Assembly (NCBI GenBank): GCA_016928975.1
Contig: JAFGJR010000018.1
Span: 1-33,637 of the forward strand
Direction: 5' to 3'
Source of the DNA: Sedimentisphaerales bacterium
GTDB lineage: Bacteria > Planctomycetota > Phycisphaerae > Sedimentisphaerales > SG8-4
Length of the DNA: 33,637 nucleotides
A program made the translations under genes and the position numbers. The notes below the pieces were generated by a model. It ran no database searches. It saw only the letters and a list, made by a program, of their open reading frames with translations, and had not been told where the DNA came from. Below, piece after piece: positions 23,034 through 32,974 of this stretch; within the stretch, counting starts at the first letter, position 1; each line of letters starts with the position of its first letter.

Positions 23034-26000
23034 GCGAGGACACTCCGCCATCGGGTCTTGGGTAGCAGCGCTCGTCCTGTGTCATGCGGCTGTCGGCTGG
23101 GGCATAACGCTCTCGGGCCGGGTGTATGAGGGCAACGTAGGCGACGAGAACAAGCCGCTCCCCGGCGTCACCGTCACGCTCTACGGCTCCAACAACAGTG
23201 GGCAGCAAGGGACCCACATCACCAGCACGACCACGAACTCCGACGGCTGGTACGGCCTGGAGGCCGAGGGCGCCTACGACTACTTCAACATTGTGCAGAC
23301 GAACCTGCCAGGCTACGCTTCCGAGGGGGCCAGCACAGTCGGCGGCAGCGTGATCAACGACGACTGGATCCAGTACGATTACCTGGGTCTGAGCGGCACG
23401 ACCACCGGCAACAGATTCTGGGATAAGAAGGAGGGCCCGGAACCTCCGGAGAACCATCCCCCGGTCGCGGTCGATGACGCGGCTTCCACAAGCGAGGACA
23501 CGGCCGTGGACATCCACGTGCTGAACAACGACAGCGACCCGGACGGCGATCCTCTTCACGTCAATAGCGCCACGGACCCGCCGCATGGAACGACCGTCAA
23601 TCACGGCAGCTATGTAACATACACTCCCGATCCCGGATTCACAGGCACCGACACTTTCAACTACACGGCCGGCGACGGCAAGGGAGGCACGGATACGGCC
23701 ACGGTTAGAGTGACAGTCCAGGAGCACGGCGAGCCGCCCCAAGGGACAGGTACTCTGGATGGGTACAAGAGAGACGCAGAGACAGGGGCGGGTCTCGAAA
23801 ACTGGCGGATCTTCATCGACCTGAATGGCAACGGTCTATGGGATTCCGGCGAGCCGAGCGACCTCACCGACAGCACGGGGTACTACCGGATCGGCGACGT
23901 CGAGCCGGGGACGTATCGCACATGCGAAGAGATGCGGGCGGGCTGGGAACCGACGAGTGGTGCCTCTTGTGTGGAAGGCATCACGATTGTGGCGGGCGTG
24001 ATCACAACCCAGGACTTCCATAACCGCAGGACGCAGGGTCCTGATACGCACGTGGATGTCTTCGGCTTGTGTCTGGTCTTGGACCTGGACATCCCAGGGC
24101 TGGGCCGGACGCAAGTCTCGGTCGGGGGACCTGCCACCGAGCATATTCACATCGGGTCGAGCGGCTTGGCCTCCGATACCAACGGCAATGGCCGCGACGA
24201 CGTCGCCACGGAGCTGATCGCCCTGAGCCTGACGGGCATGAGCCCCATACTCGGACAGGTGAACGTCGGCCTCGCTACGGGCAAGGCTTCCGTGGGCCAG
24301 ATCGAGGAGCGGGCCAACAACACTCCCGGCATTCTGGACGTGCCACCCTATACGATCGCAGGCACGGCCGACAGCTTTTTCGACGTGTACTTCGAGATCG
24401 TGCTCCCGGACATCGGAAAGACCTTCTATTGCGGCCAGCCCGCGACGCTGGCAGGTGTCGTCACTCATGTTCCACCCGCCACGTCCGATGCCTACACAGG
24501 GACCTCGCCCGGCTCCATTCCCCTGCTGGATGGCTCGGGCTTGCCGGCTGGCTCCCTGGGCCCGATTACGCCCTGCGGGGCAAGCGGTGGACGCTACGAC
24601 TACGGGGACGCGCCAAGCCCCTACCCGGTCACTCAGGCACAGAACGGCGCGCGCCACTCGCCCGGTGGCCCCTGGTTGGGCCTGGTGCCGCCGGACACTG
24701 AACAAGACGGGTGGCAGTCGGCCCCAGGTGCGGCCGACGGGGATGATTCGCACGGTACCGACGACGAGGACGGTGCTGGATTCTGGTGGGGCAATACGAT
24801 CGTGGCTGGCCGGATGGCGTACCTGGCCCCTGTCTTCAGCGGTGCGGGTGAGGACCTAACCTATGCGGTCTGGATCGACTACAACGGGAATGGCAATTGG
24901 GAGCATCCGGCAGAGTTGTTCGCCTCCGGCAGTGTCCCAAGCCTGCCGTCCTCGCCCCTGGGGCTGACTATCGCCAACCTGATTCCCGCCAGTGCCGTAC
25001 CCGGTAGAACATGCATGCGGTGTCGCGTGTACGCGGGCGTCGATGTCCCCGTGTCACCCACGGGCGCGGCCCAGGGTGGCGAGGTCGAGGACTCCCAGAT
25101 CGAGATCCGGGGCGAGGGCGACGTCCAGCCTCCCGGACACGTGCTCACGGGGATCAAGTTCGACGACCTGGATGGCGACGGCGTGTGGGAGCCTGGCAAC
25201 GGCGAGCAACGGATGCCCAACTGGGTCATCTGGCTGGATGCCGACCAGGACGGCCAGCCGGACCAGACGACGACCACGGACCCCAATGGCGGATTCGTGT
25301 TCGCGCCCGTGGCACCGGGCATCTACACTCTCGGCGAGCAACAGCAGCCCGGCTGGACACAGACGTGCCCCGGCGGGGCCGGGACCTTAACCACCACTGT
25401 CCCGAACACGGCCTTGCCGACCATCCACTTCATGACGTTCGGCAACCGGCGGGCAGACGGGGCTGGCTCCGTGACCATCGTCAAGAGAGCCGTACCCGCA
25501 GACGATACTCAGTTTGATTTCGCTATTCAGCAGCCAGGGGGGTTCTTTGACCTCTTGGTGGTAAAACTGGCTGATCCGTCCGGGAGTACGTGGTCTATCG
25601 GCGACCTGGAGCACCTGCAGAAGGTGGTCGAGTTGGTTCCCGTGGGCTGGACCTTGACGGACATTGCGATCACCGGAGATACGGATAATGGATCGTCCGT
25701 AGACCTGGCCACCGCCACGGTTCATGTGGACTATGATGAAGGGGAGAATATTGTCATCACCTTCAAGAATGAAAAAACGGACCTAGGTGGATGCGACTTC
25801 GGCGATGCCCAGGATCCCACGTATCCCACGCGTCTCGCGAGCAATGGTGCTCGGCACCGCATCAATCCCACTATGTATCTTGGTTCGAGTATCGACGCGG
25901 AAATGGACGGCCAGCCGACTTCGACCGCCGATGGCGACAACACCCACGGTGCCAATGATGAAGACGGTGTCACTTTGCCATCAATCATCACAGGGGGTCA

Positions 26001-29000
26001 GTCAATTCCTGTAAAGGTGATGGCTTCCAGCGCAGGGGCTCTCAATGCCTGGATCGACTTGAACGTCGATGGAGATTGGAAAGATCCAGGAGAACATTTC
26101 ATTGCAGCTCAACCTGTTGTTCCAGGTATGAATACATTCACGCTGACGGTTCCAGCAAATGCACAAGCCGGGCAATCGTTTGCACGTTTCCGATTCAGTT
26201 CTGAACGCGATATTGGCTGTGATGGGGAAGCACCCGACGGTGAGGTGGAAGACTATGCGGTGATCCTCGCGAAGCCGGGCAGAGGTTCCCTGACAATCAT
26301 CAAGGACGCAAATCCCGCGGACAACACCCCTTTCTGCATCACGGTCACGTGGCAATGGATGGGCGGAGCGTCGATTTACCGGGATCCCCTGGATAATTCC
26401 TCCACACAGCCCCAGGCACCGACTGGCGTTTATGGTATTGGCGAATTCGTGCCTGCGGGGTGGACACTCAAGGAGATTGTGGTCACAGGGGACACGGACA
26501 ACGGTTCCGTCATTGATCTCAACAACCACTCCGCCAGCGTGGATCTGGACGACGGTGAGAGCATCACTGTGGTTTTCAAGAATGAGAAACGTGATGAAGA
26601 ATTGGATTTTGGCGATGCGCCCGTCTCCTATGGCAATGCTTGGCATACGGCCGATGATAACCTGACGATGGGGGGGACAATCGACGCAGAGAATGGCCCT
26701 TTCAATTCCGCCGCAGCCGACGGGGACGACAACAACGGCATAGATGATGAAAACGGCCTGACGATTATCAGCCCTCTGATCCGGAGCACGCAGGCAACTG
26801 TATCCGTGGAGGTCTTCAATAGGAGTACTAACGATGTTGCCAGGTATGTAGCCGGCTGGATTGATTTTGACGGCAACGGTCAGTTTCATCCTGTTGCGGA
26901 GCATATCGGGACTGTAAACATCTTTGTTCCCGCACATGGCGCTGCCAGCGGACAATTTGTTTTTACTGTCCCGCAGAACGCCAAGCCCGGCAACGCCGTT
27001 GCACGCTTTCGTCTCTTCGGTGATGTTGTTCCATCCAATGTGGCTTTTGCGGCCTTGCCCACAGGCGATGGCGGCAAAGGAGAGGTCGAGGACTATCAAG
27101 TCTGTATCATCTCTGATTCTCCTGGGCCGGATGATGACCTGGACTTCGGCGACGCGCCGGATTCGTACAAGACCCTCAAGGCCAGCGGAGGTGCGTGTCA
27201 CACGGCAGGGCCCCTGGCTTTGGGCAGTCCTCCTGATATCGAGCCCGACGGAGTTCCCTCCGTCGACGCGCTGGGCGATGACAACGCCAACCTCGATGAT
27301 GAGGACGGGATCGCCAACCTTGCGGAGCTGAACCTGATCGCGGGCCAGCCTGCGGTCATCCACGTGAGTGTGGCCAACCACGATACCGTGCAGAACAACG
27401 TAACGGTGGCGGGCTGGATCGACTTCAATGGCGACCATCAGTTCGACCCCATCATGGAAGGGATCGGCAGCCAGTTTGTCTTCCTGGGCGCCGGCGGTAG
27501 CTTCGTTTTGCCGTTCCCCTTCGCGGTCCCGCTGGGTGCGCAAACAGGTACGACGTATGCACGGTTCCGACTGTACCGCACAGACCCGAATCCCATGGCC
27601 ATTCCCTGCGTGATCGTTCCGACCGGCGAGGGCGGCCCAGGTGAGGTCGAGGACTACGTGGTCCAGATCCAGGCCGGAACCTCTCCGGATGACCGCGACT
27701 ATGGCGACGCGCCGCATGATGGCATCACGACCTTCTATCCCTCGGCCAACCACCAGGTTGGCGGCCCCTGGTGGGGCGACCTTGGTGACCTGCCGGACGT
27801 GGAGTCGGGCATGCAGCGCAACAGCACGGCCACGGGGGATGACACGGACACACTGGGCGACGATGAGAACGGTCTGTTCGGTGCCAGTTTGGTGCCAGGA
27901 CAGAACGGCGGTCTATATACCTGTTTTGTACCCGGCGGCTCCGGACAGGTTACCCTGGGCGCTTGGGTCGACTTCAACGGCGACGGCGATTGGGACGACG
28001 CGGGCGAGAGGTCGGGGCCGTGGCTTCTGGACCTCGGACCCATCCCTACAGGCGGCTGGCCCAATCCGATCAACGTCACACTGCCCTTTGCGGTCCCTGC
28101 GCAGGCACAAGCAGGCCAGACGTTCGCACGCCTGCGCATCGAAAAAGGGCTCCTTGGGTTCATTTCTGACACGGGTCCGGCTGGCGCTGGGGAGGTTGAG
28201 GACCACATCGTGGAGATCAAGGCTTCTGATACGCCGGCGCCGGGCGCAGGTATGATCTGGGGCATCAAGTTCCAGGATCTCAACGGCAACGGCATCTGGG
28301 AGGCAGGTACCGAGCCTCTCTTGCCGGGCTGGACGATCTGGCTGGACTCTAATCAGAATGGCACGCGCGATGCAGGAGACACCTTCACGCAGACCAACGG
28401 CATGGGCGTATTCACATTCACCGGACTGGCATCGGGAACGTACCTGGTGGGTGAAGAGCAGCAGGCCGGCTGGGTCCAGACCTGGCCCGCGGCGCCGGGC
28501 ACACACTCCGTCATGATCCAGGCGAACACCCTACCCTGGGGGGTCCTGTTCGGCAATCTGAATGTCAACGCGACAGCAACGCAGCTCGACTGGGGTGACG
28601 CTCCCGACCCCACCTACCCGACGCTGCGGTCCAGCAATGGCGCGTACCACGTGATCGCGCCTGGCTTCCAGTTGGGCAGCGCCATCGACACTGAGCTGGA
28701 CGGCCAGCCGTCCCCGGATGCGATGGGCGACGACCACTTCGGCGTGGACGATGACGACGGCGTATTCCTCCTGACGCCCATCCTGCCCGGCCAGATGGCC
28801 GGCCTGGAGATCCTGGCCTCGGCGGCCGGCTTTGTGGACGCCTGGATCGACCTCGATGTAGACGGAACCTGGCAACAGGCGACGGACCAGATCCTCAAGG
28901 CAGAGCCTGTGGCGGCGGGATCCAACGTCATGAGTGTGGCCATACCCGCCACAGCCGCCGTCAATGTCCCTACCTATGCCCGGTTCCGTTTTAGCTCGGC

Positions 29001-30453
29001 CGGTTACCTGCCGCCCGACGGGCCGGCGCAGGACGGCGAGGTCGAGGATTACTACGTCTTCCTCGGAGAGGACGGTCCGTACGTGCCCGGTGAAGGCGAT
29101 CTTCCGCACCTCAAATGGTCCCAGCCCCCGGTAGAAATAGACCCGAACGTGGATGCGCCCCCGGTGTTCTGCGGCTGGGATGAGCCGGCCCGCTCGACTC
29201 AGCAGTCCGGCAGCCGACGACAATGGCGGATGGACGCAGACGATTTCCATTGCCTGGGTCCTGTGCCCATCACGCGGATTCGCTGGTGGGGAGGGTACAA
29301 GGCCTGGGCACGTCCGGAACCGCCGGAATCACAGCCCATCGCCTGGCACATCGGCTTCTGGGCCAACCAGGTCTCGAACCTGACACCCGACCAGCTCTAT
29401 CTCGAACGTCTTGTCTGGTCCATCGAGGTCCCAGCCGAGCGGGTCCTTTGCGAGCCTGTAGGACTGGACGAATTCCCCGGATCGATCCCGGAGATGTCTT
29501 TCGTGTGCGAACTTCGACTGGTGCCGGAAGAATGGTTCCATCAGGCCGAGCTCCCGACGAACGAGGGCGTCTTCTGGATCAGCATCACGGCGATCTATCC
29601 ACCAGACGCGGCCGCGGTCAATCAGTGGGGCTGGAAGACGCGGCCGCACGTGTGGCGCGACGGCGCCACCATGCCGGCCATCATGGGGGGATGGCCTACC
29701 GACGAGGACCGGCTGTTCCCCGGCAGGCTTTACCCCGTCGAACGGTCCGCTCTCTGCGGACAGAACCAGCCATTTGACCTGTGCTTTGAACTGCTGACAG
29801 AGCCGCCGTGGATCACCTGGGATCAGCCGTTTGCCGGCATCCGCGACTGGCCGCACTGCATGGACCTGGAATCGCAGGGCACATCGGTTCAGGATCAGGA
29901 GACCATCGGTCGTCTGGTGGCGGATGATTGGACGTGCGAGCGCAATACGCCCGTGATCGCCATCGCCTGGTGGGGCTCCTATATCGGCTACGGCTATGAG
30001 GCGTGCCAGTGTGAACCGCGGCTCGATCTTCCGCGGCCGGACTACTTCCTCCTGAGGATATGGAGTGACGCTCCGGCTTTGCCCGGCGAGGTGCTCTGGG
30101 AGTACAGGGCATTCGACTATGACGAAGTCCTCGTCGGCTACGACAGGAACCCGGAGGGTGAGCCGAATGAGCCGGTCTTCCGATACTCTGTGCGTCTGCC
30201 CGAGGTGAACTGGTTCCGGCAGGACACCCCCGGGACGACCTACTGGCTCAGCGTCGCGGCGGTTTACACCGACCCGCTGCCGCAGATCGTGTACCCCTGG
30301 GGCTGGACGAACCACCCAATTGTATCCGAGATGGGCGCCGCGTTCATCGACTACCGTGCGCGTGCGAAGCCCGAGTGGCGACCCGTGCGCGATCCCGTGG
30401 ACCGTCCCGTCGATATGTCGTTCACGCTGTTCACGTTGCCCGAGGAGCAGTGA
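23026..30453 (+). CDS. Giant 2475-aa mosaic surface protein (SdrD_B-like, cadherin-like, six GEVED repeats)
   Basis: A secreted protein with signal-like N-terminus (VAALVLCHAAVGWG, about 10-26). Modules in order: a Cna_B/SdrD_B-like domain (about 27-135); a cadherin/Big-like domain (NHPPVAVDDAASTSEDTAVD…TFNYTAGDGKGGTDT, about 142-237); an SdrD_B-like domain (about 245-335); a region with 'DVFGLCLVLDLDIPGLGRT' (about 345-515); then six GEVED-type repeats, each opening with D(Y/F/W)GDA and closing with GEVED, at about 524-695, 922-1081, 1192-1361, 1370-1546, 1555-1731 and 1853-2013, with two SdrD_B-like (about 705-805, 1744-1850) and two SpaA-like domains (about 810-918, 1085-1188) between them. 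Two related Trp-rich modules form the C-terminus (about 2025-2250, 2255-2475). No PEP-CTERM or LPXTG sorting signal is visible. The role is probably adhesion or surface structure. The start has AAAGGG 7 nt upstream. Confidence 0.88.
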   Translation: MGKRGHSAIGSWVAALVLCHAAVGWGITLSGRVYEGNVGDENKPLPGVTVTLYGSNNSGQQGTHITSTTTNSDGWYGLEAEGAYDYFNIVQTNLPGYASEGASTVGGSVINDDWIQYDYLGLSGTTTGNRFWDKKEGPEPPENHPPVAVDDAASTSEDTAVDIHVLNNDSDPDGDPLHVNSATDPPHGTTVNHGSYVTYTPDPGFTGTDTFNYTAGDGKGGTDTATVRVTVQEHGEPPQGTGTLDGYKRDAETGAGLENWRIFIDLNGNGLWDSGEPSDLTDSTGYYRIGDVEPGTYRTCEEMRAGWEPTSGASCVEGITIVAGVITTQDFHNRRTQGPDTHVDVFGLCLVLDLDIPGLGRTQVSVGGPATEHIHIGSSGLASDTNGNGRDDVATELIALSLTGMSPILGQVNVGLATGKASVGQIEERANNTPGILDVPPYTIAGTADSFFDVYFEIVLPDIGKTFYCGQPATLAGVVTHVPPATSDAYTGTSPGSIPLLDGSGLPAGSLGPITPCGASGGRYDYGDAPSPYPVTQAQNGARHSPGGPWLGLVPPDTEQDGWQSAPGAADGDDSHGTDDEDGAGFWWGNTIVAGRMAYLAPVFSGAGEDLTYAVWIDYNGNGNWEHPAELFASGSVPSLPSSPLGLTIANLIPASAVPGRTCMRCRVYAGVDVPVSPTGAAQGGEVEDSQIEIRGEGDVQPPGHVLTGIKFDDLDGDGVWEPGNGEQRMPNWVIWLDADQDGQPDQTTTTDPNGGFVFAPVAPGIYTLGEQQQPGWTQTCPGGAGTLTTTVPNTALPTIHFMTFGNRRADGAGSVTIVKRAVPADDTQFDFAIQQPGGFFDLLVVKLADPSGSTWSIGDLEHLQKVVELVPVGWTLTDIAITGDTDNGSSVDLATATVHVDYDEGENIVITFKNEKTDLGGCDFGDAQDPTYPTRLASNGARHRINPTMYLGSSIDAEMDGQPTSTADGDNTHGANDEDGVTLPSIITGGQSIPVKVMASSAGALNAWIDLNVDGDWKDPGEHFIAAQPVVPGMNTFTLTVPANAQAGQSFARFRFSSERDIGCDGEAPDGEVEDYAVILAKPGRGSLTIIKDANPADNTPFCITVTWQWMGGASIYRDPLDNSSTQPQAPTGVYGIGEFVPAGWTLKEIVVTGDTDNGSVIDLNNHSASVDLDDGESITVVFKNEKRDEELDFGDAPVSYGNAWHTADDNLTMGGTIDAENGPFNSAAADGDDNNGIDDENGLTIISPLIRSTQATVSVEVFNRSTNDVARYVAGWIDFDGNGQFHPVAEHIGTVNIFVPAHGAASGQFVFTVPQNAKPGNAVARFRLFGDVVPSNVAFAALPTGDGGKGEVEDYQVCIISDSPGPDDDLDFGDAPDSYKTLKASGGACHTAGPLALGSPPDIEPDGVPSVDALGDDNANLDDEDGIANLAELNLIAGQPAVIHVSVANHDTVQNNVTVAGWIDFNGDHQFDPIMEGIGSQFVFLGAGGSFVLPFPFAVPLGAQTGTTYARFRLYRTDPNPMAIPCVIVPTGEGGPGEVEDYVVQIQAGTSPDDRDYGDAPHDGITTFYPSANHQVGGPWWGDLGDLPDVESGMQRNSTATGDDTDTLGDDENGLFGASLVPGQNGGLYTCFVPGGSGQVTLGAWVDFNGDGDWDDAGERSGPWLLDLGPIPTGGWPNPINVTLPFAVPAQAQAGQTFARLRIEKGLLGFISDTGPAGAGEVEDHIVEIKASDTPAPGAGMIWGIKFQDLNGNGIWEAGTEPLLPGWTIWLDSNQNGTRDAGDTFTQTNGMGVFTFTGLASGTYLVGEEQQAGWVQTWPAAPGTHSVMIQANTLPWGVLFGNLNVNATATQLDWGDAPDPTYPTLRSSNGAYHVIAPGFQLGSAIDTELDGQPSPDAMGDDHFGVDDDDGVFLLTPILPGQMAGLEILASAAGFVDAWIDLDVDGTWQQATDQILKAEPVAAGSNVMSVAIPATAAVNVPTYARFRFSSAGYLPPDGPAQDGEVEDYYVFLGEDGPYVPGEGDLPHLKWSQPPVEIDPNVDAPPVFCGWDEPARSTQQSGSRRQWRMDADDFHCLGPVPITRIRWWGGYKAWARPEPPESQPIAWHIGFWANQVSNLTPDQLYLERLVWSIEVPAERVLCEPVGLDEFPGSIPEMSFVCELRLVPEEWFHQAELPTNEGVFWISITAIYPPDAAAVNQWGWKTRPHVWRDGATMPAIMGGWPTDEDRLFPGRLYPVERSALCGQNQPFDLCFELLTEPPWITWDQPFAGIRDWPHCMDLESQGTSVQDQETIGRLVADDWTCERNTPVIAIAWWGSYIGYGYEACQCEPRLDLPRPDYFLLRIWSDAPALPGEVLWEYRAFDYDEVLVGYDRNPEGEPNEPVFRYSVRLPEVNWFRQDTPGTTYWLSVAAVYTDPLPQIVYPWGWTNHPIVSEMGAAFIDYRARAKPEWRPVRDPVDRPVDMSFTLFTLPEEQ
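24595..29065 (+). repeat. Six GEVED-type internal repeats
   Basis: Six in-frame units of about 480-530 bp start near 24595, 25792, 26602, 27136, 27691 and 28586. Each contains D-x-G-D-A, a GDD/DDEDG calcium-site-like stretch, 'WID-F/L-N-x-DG' and GEVEDY. Units 2 and 6 are closest to each other (both DPTYPT…SNGA…H), yet they are not adjacent. Units 2 and 3 have visibly lower GC than 4-6. Confidence 0.8.
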
Positions 30454-30507
30454 AGACAGACCGAGCCCTGACCCCAGTCTCGTGACAGGAGACCGACGAT
30501 AGTCACA

Positions 30508-30534
30508 CCTACAGCCGAGCGGTGAAGCTGTAGG
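30508..30534. terminator. Hairpin downstream of the giant gene
   Basis: CCTACAGC and GCTGTAGG make an 8-bp perfect stem with an 11-nt loop, 54 bp after the stop codon. No U-tract follows, so it may be an mRNA 3' end stabiliser or a repeat relic. The rest of the gap to 30729 shows no clear promoter. Confidence 0.4.
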
Positions 30535-30729
30535 GCTGCGGGCATGGAGGGCAGACCGGAACAGGTGGTGGGGACGGATCACATTTTCGACACGGTCGTG
30601 CGCAAGATGGATGTGAGAAGGCGTATGTACGTAGGGCGGGACTTTCTGCACGTGTGGGATCGTGGAAAACGAGTACAGGCAAGGGTGTGCAATTGTAACG
30701 CAGGCACGCATCTGGGAAGGGGTAGACAC

Positions 30730-32961
30730 ATGAGAGCGCAAATGTTGTGGGTGATTGTGCTGATCGTGGGGCTCTTGGGGGCGGTCGAATCGAGTGCAGA
30801 TACGACCTGCGGGCTGAGCCTGGGGGACCGGGTGATCTGTACAGTGGACTGGCCGCACGGGTACTGGTTCTTGTGGGCCGGCACGAAGGGAACAGTCGTC
30901 TGCCTGGACCCGGACTACCCGGATTGGGAGATCCTCGTCAGTTTCGATGATTGGTACTGGGGCGACGGGGAATGGACCACCTGGTGGTGCGAGACATCAG
31001 TCCAGTCACATCTTACGTATACGCTGGCATGGGTGGGGTGCAACCACATCAGGAAGATGCCTGATGTGCCCGATCTGTTCGATGGGGGCGAGCCCGACCG
31101 CTCTTTCAAGCCTCAGACACTGATTGCCGGCAAGGCCAATCAGACCTTCGAAGTCAATTTCAACGTGGTCAATGGAGGCACCGGCTCTCCCCCGGACGCC
31201 ACCTACGTGGACATCTATGCCTCGCGGGATACGAAGATCACGCCGTCGGACTACAAGATTGGCACCTCGCCGTACTTCTACCTGGCGGCCAACGGCTGGC
31301 TGGACGAGACTGTGAAGGTGCTGTTCCCGACGAACATTCCGGTGGGATACTACTACGTCGGCTGGATCATCGACCCGCTGGACTTGGTTCCGGACGAGTA
31401 TGACGAGATGAACAACTCGGCCTGCGTGGAGAGCTATCGGCTGCTTGTCACCGGTGCTTCCGGGACACCGTGCCTGGAGCTGTCGGCCGCCGGCGGGGGC
31501 AAGATCGCCACGCCCGGCGAAGGGGTCTATGCCTATCCGAGCGCCCGCCAGGTGTCCGTGGCGGCTTCGGCGGACGCGAAGTGCCACTTCGCCGGCTGGA
31601 CCGGCACGGCGGTGGACGCGGGCAAAGTCATCGACGCCAAGGCAGCCAACACGCAGGTGACGGTCGATTCCAGGTACAGTCTGATGGCGGTGTTTGGTGG
31701 ACCTCACCTGCTGATCGACGACTTTGAGGACTATAACGACGCCTCGCCACTGAATGCGGTCTGGGTGGATGGACTGGGCTGGAGGATCGGCGAACAGGGA
31801 GGCCGGCCAGGCAATAGCACCGGGGCGACCATCGGCAATGCGGAAACGCCGACGCCGGGGAATCCGACCGTGCACGGGGGCGCGCAGGCGATGGTGTTCC
31901 ATTACAGCAACAGCAAGAGCCCGTGCTGCTCGGAGGCCTCGCGGCGGTGGGGCACAATGCAGGACTGGGCAGCTACCGGGGCGGACACACTGTCGCTGTG
32001 GTATCGAGGAGCAGCGAGTAACTCCCCGCAGCCGTTGTATGTGGTTGTGGAGGACTACCATGGTGGGACAGCGATCATCGAGCATTCGAACAGTCTCGCG
32101 GTCCAGAACGCCCAGTGGAGCCAGTGGACGATCCCGTTGCGGGAGATTCAGGCGGCCGGCGTGATGCTGTCTCGCGTGGTGAACATATGTCTTGGCGTCG
32201 GCGACCGGACGACTCCGCTGGTCATTGGCGCCGGGCAGTTGTACTTTGACGATATCACGCTGATGCACAGCGACGCCGGCGGCACGCCTCCCGGCGGCGA
32301 GCCCCCCGAGGTGCCAGCCATTGACAGTCCGATCGCCCATTGGAAGCTGGACGAAGCCTCCGGAGTCACCGCTGAGGACTGTGCCGGAGGCCATGACGGC
32401 CGGCTGTATGGCGGTCCAACCTGGTTACCCACCGGCGGCATCCTCGCCGGAGCCCTGCGATTCAACGACATGAGCTATGTGGAGATACCCCCGAGCACCG
32501 ACTTCAACATCACGTACGCGATCACCGTGGCCGCTTGGATCAAGGTCACGGCGTTCGACAGGAACTGGCAAGCGATCGTGACCAAAGGAGACTCCTCATG
32601 GAGGATCCAGCGAGACGCAGCCACCTCCTGTATCGAATTCGCGTGCACCGGCGTCAACGTCCCGGGGACCCAGTACGGCAACGTCCTCGGCCACAAGAGT
32701 GTCAATGACGGCCAGTGGCATCATGTCGCCGGCACTTATGATGGCGCCCGGGTCGCGTTATATGTCGATGGCGCCCTCGACGTCTCCTCCTCCGCATCAG
32801 GGCAGATTGCCACGAACATGTATCCCGTTCTCATTGGGGAGAATGCGGAGCAGCGCGGCCGCTGGTGGAACGGCCTGATCGATGACGTTCGGATCTACGA
32901 CGAAGCCTTAACCAGCGGTGACGTCTTCGCCCTCACCAAGGCCGGCGGGCCGCGCCGGTGA
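30730..32961 (+). CDS. Secreted CARDB / LamG multidomain protein
   Basis: A 743-aa protein. Signal peptide (about 1-22, MLWVIVLIVGLLGAVESSA). A Trp-rich N-terminal domain (about 24-90: SLGDRVICTVDWPHGYWFLW…DDWYWGDGEWTTWW) resembles an SH3-like fold but is not one I can name. Then a CARDB-type domain (about 108-215, NQTFEVNFNVVNGGTG…YDEMNNSACVESYRL), an InlB-like 'bacterial repeat' (about 222-290, FAGWTG), a DDFEDYNDASPL beta-sandwich module (about 295-480) also seen in the 16415-19492 protein, and a C-terminal LamG domain (about 500-738, QWHHVAGTYDGARVALYVDG, IDDVRIYDEAL). The start is set by AAGGGG 7 nt before the ATG. It probably binds glycans or other surface ligands; no enzyme motif seen. 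Confidence 0.85.
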   Translation: MRAQMLWVIVLIVGLLGAVESSADTTCGLSLGDRVICTVDWPHGYWFLWAGTKGTVVCLDPDYPDWEILVSFDDWYWGDGEWTTWWCETSVQSHLTYTLAWVGCNHIRKMPDVPDLFDGGEPDRSFKPQTLIAGKANQTFEVNFNVVNGGTGSPPDATYVDIYASRDTKITPSDYKIGTSPYFYLAANGWLDETVKVLFPTNIPVGYYYVGWIIDPLDLVPDEYDEMNNSACVESYRLLVTGASGTPCLELSAAGGGKIATPGEGVYAYPSARQVSVAASADAKCHFAGWTGTAVDAGKVIDAKAANTQVTVDSRYSLMAVFGGPHLLIDDFEDYNDASPLNAVWVDGLGWRIGEQGGRPGNSTGATIGNAETPTPGNPTVHGGAQAMVFHYSNSKSPCCSEASRRWGTMQDWAATGADTLSLWYRGAASNSPQPLYVVVEDYHGGTAIIEHSNSLAVQNAQWSQWTIPLREIQAAGVMLSRVVNICLGVGDRTTPLVIGAGQLYFDDITLMHSDAGGTPPGGEPPEVPAIDSPIAHWKLDEASGVTAEDCAGGHDGRLYGGPTWLPTGGILAGALRFNDMSYVEIPPSTDFNITYAITVAAWIKVTAFDRNWQAIVTKGDSSWRIQRDAATSCIEFACTGVNVPGTQYGNVLGHKSVNDGQWHHVAGTYDGARVALYVDGALDVSSSASGQIATNMYPVLIGENAEQRGRWWNGLIDDVRIYDEALTSGDVFALTKAGGPRR

Positions 32962-32974
32962 GACTCGAGCGAGT

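Noticed and set aside
26002..27753. A 583-codon minus-strand frame under the GEVED array
   Set aside because: It arises from the repeated GD/DG codon patterns of the plus-strand repeats; no protein features.
24595..29065. CRISPR-like repetition
   Set aside because: The repeats are long, in frame, protein-level and diverged; there are no short identical repeats with spacers anywhere in the window.
23026..30453. PEP-CTERM or LPXTG sorting signal at the end of the giant protein
   Set aside because: The last residues (FTLFTLPEEQ) show no such motif, hydrophobic helix or basic tail.
29329..30858. A 509-codon minus-strand frame under the giant gene end
   Set aside because: It is a shadow frame that crosses the gap and the next gene start; no ribosome site or family signal.
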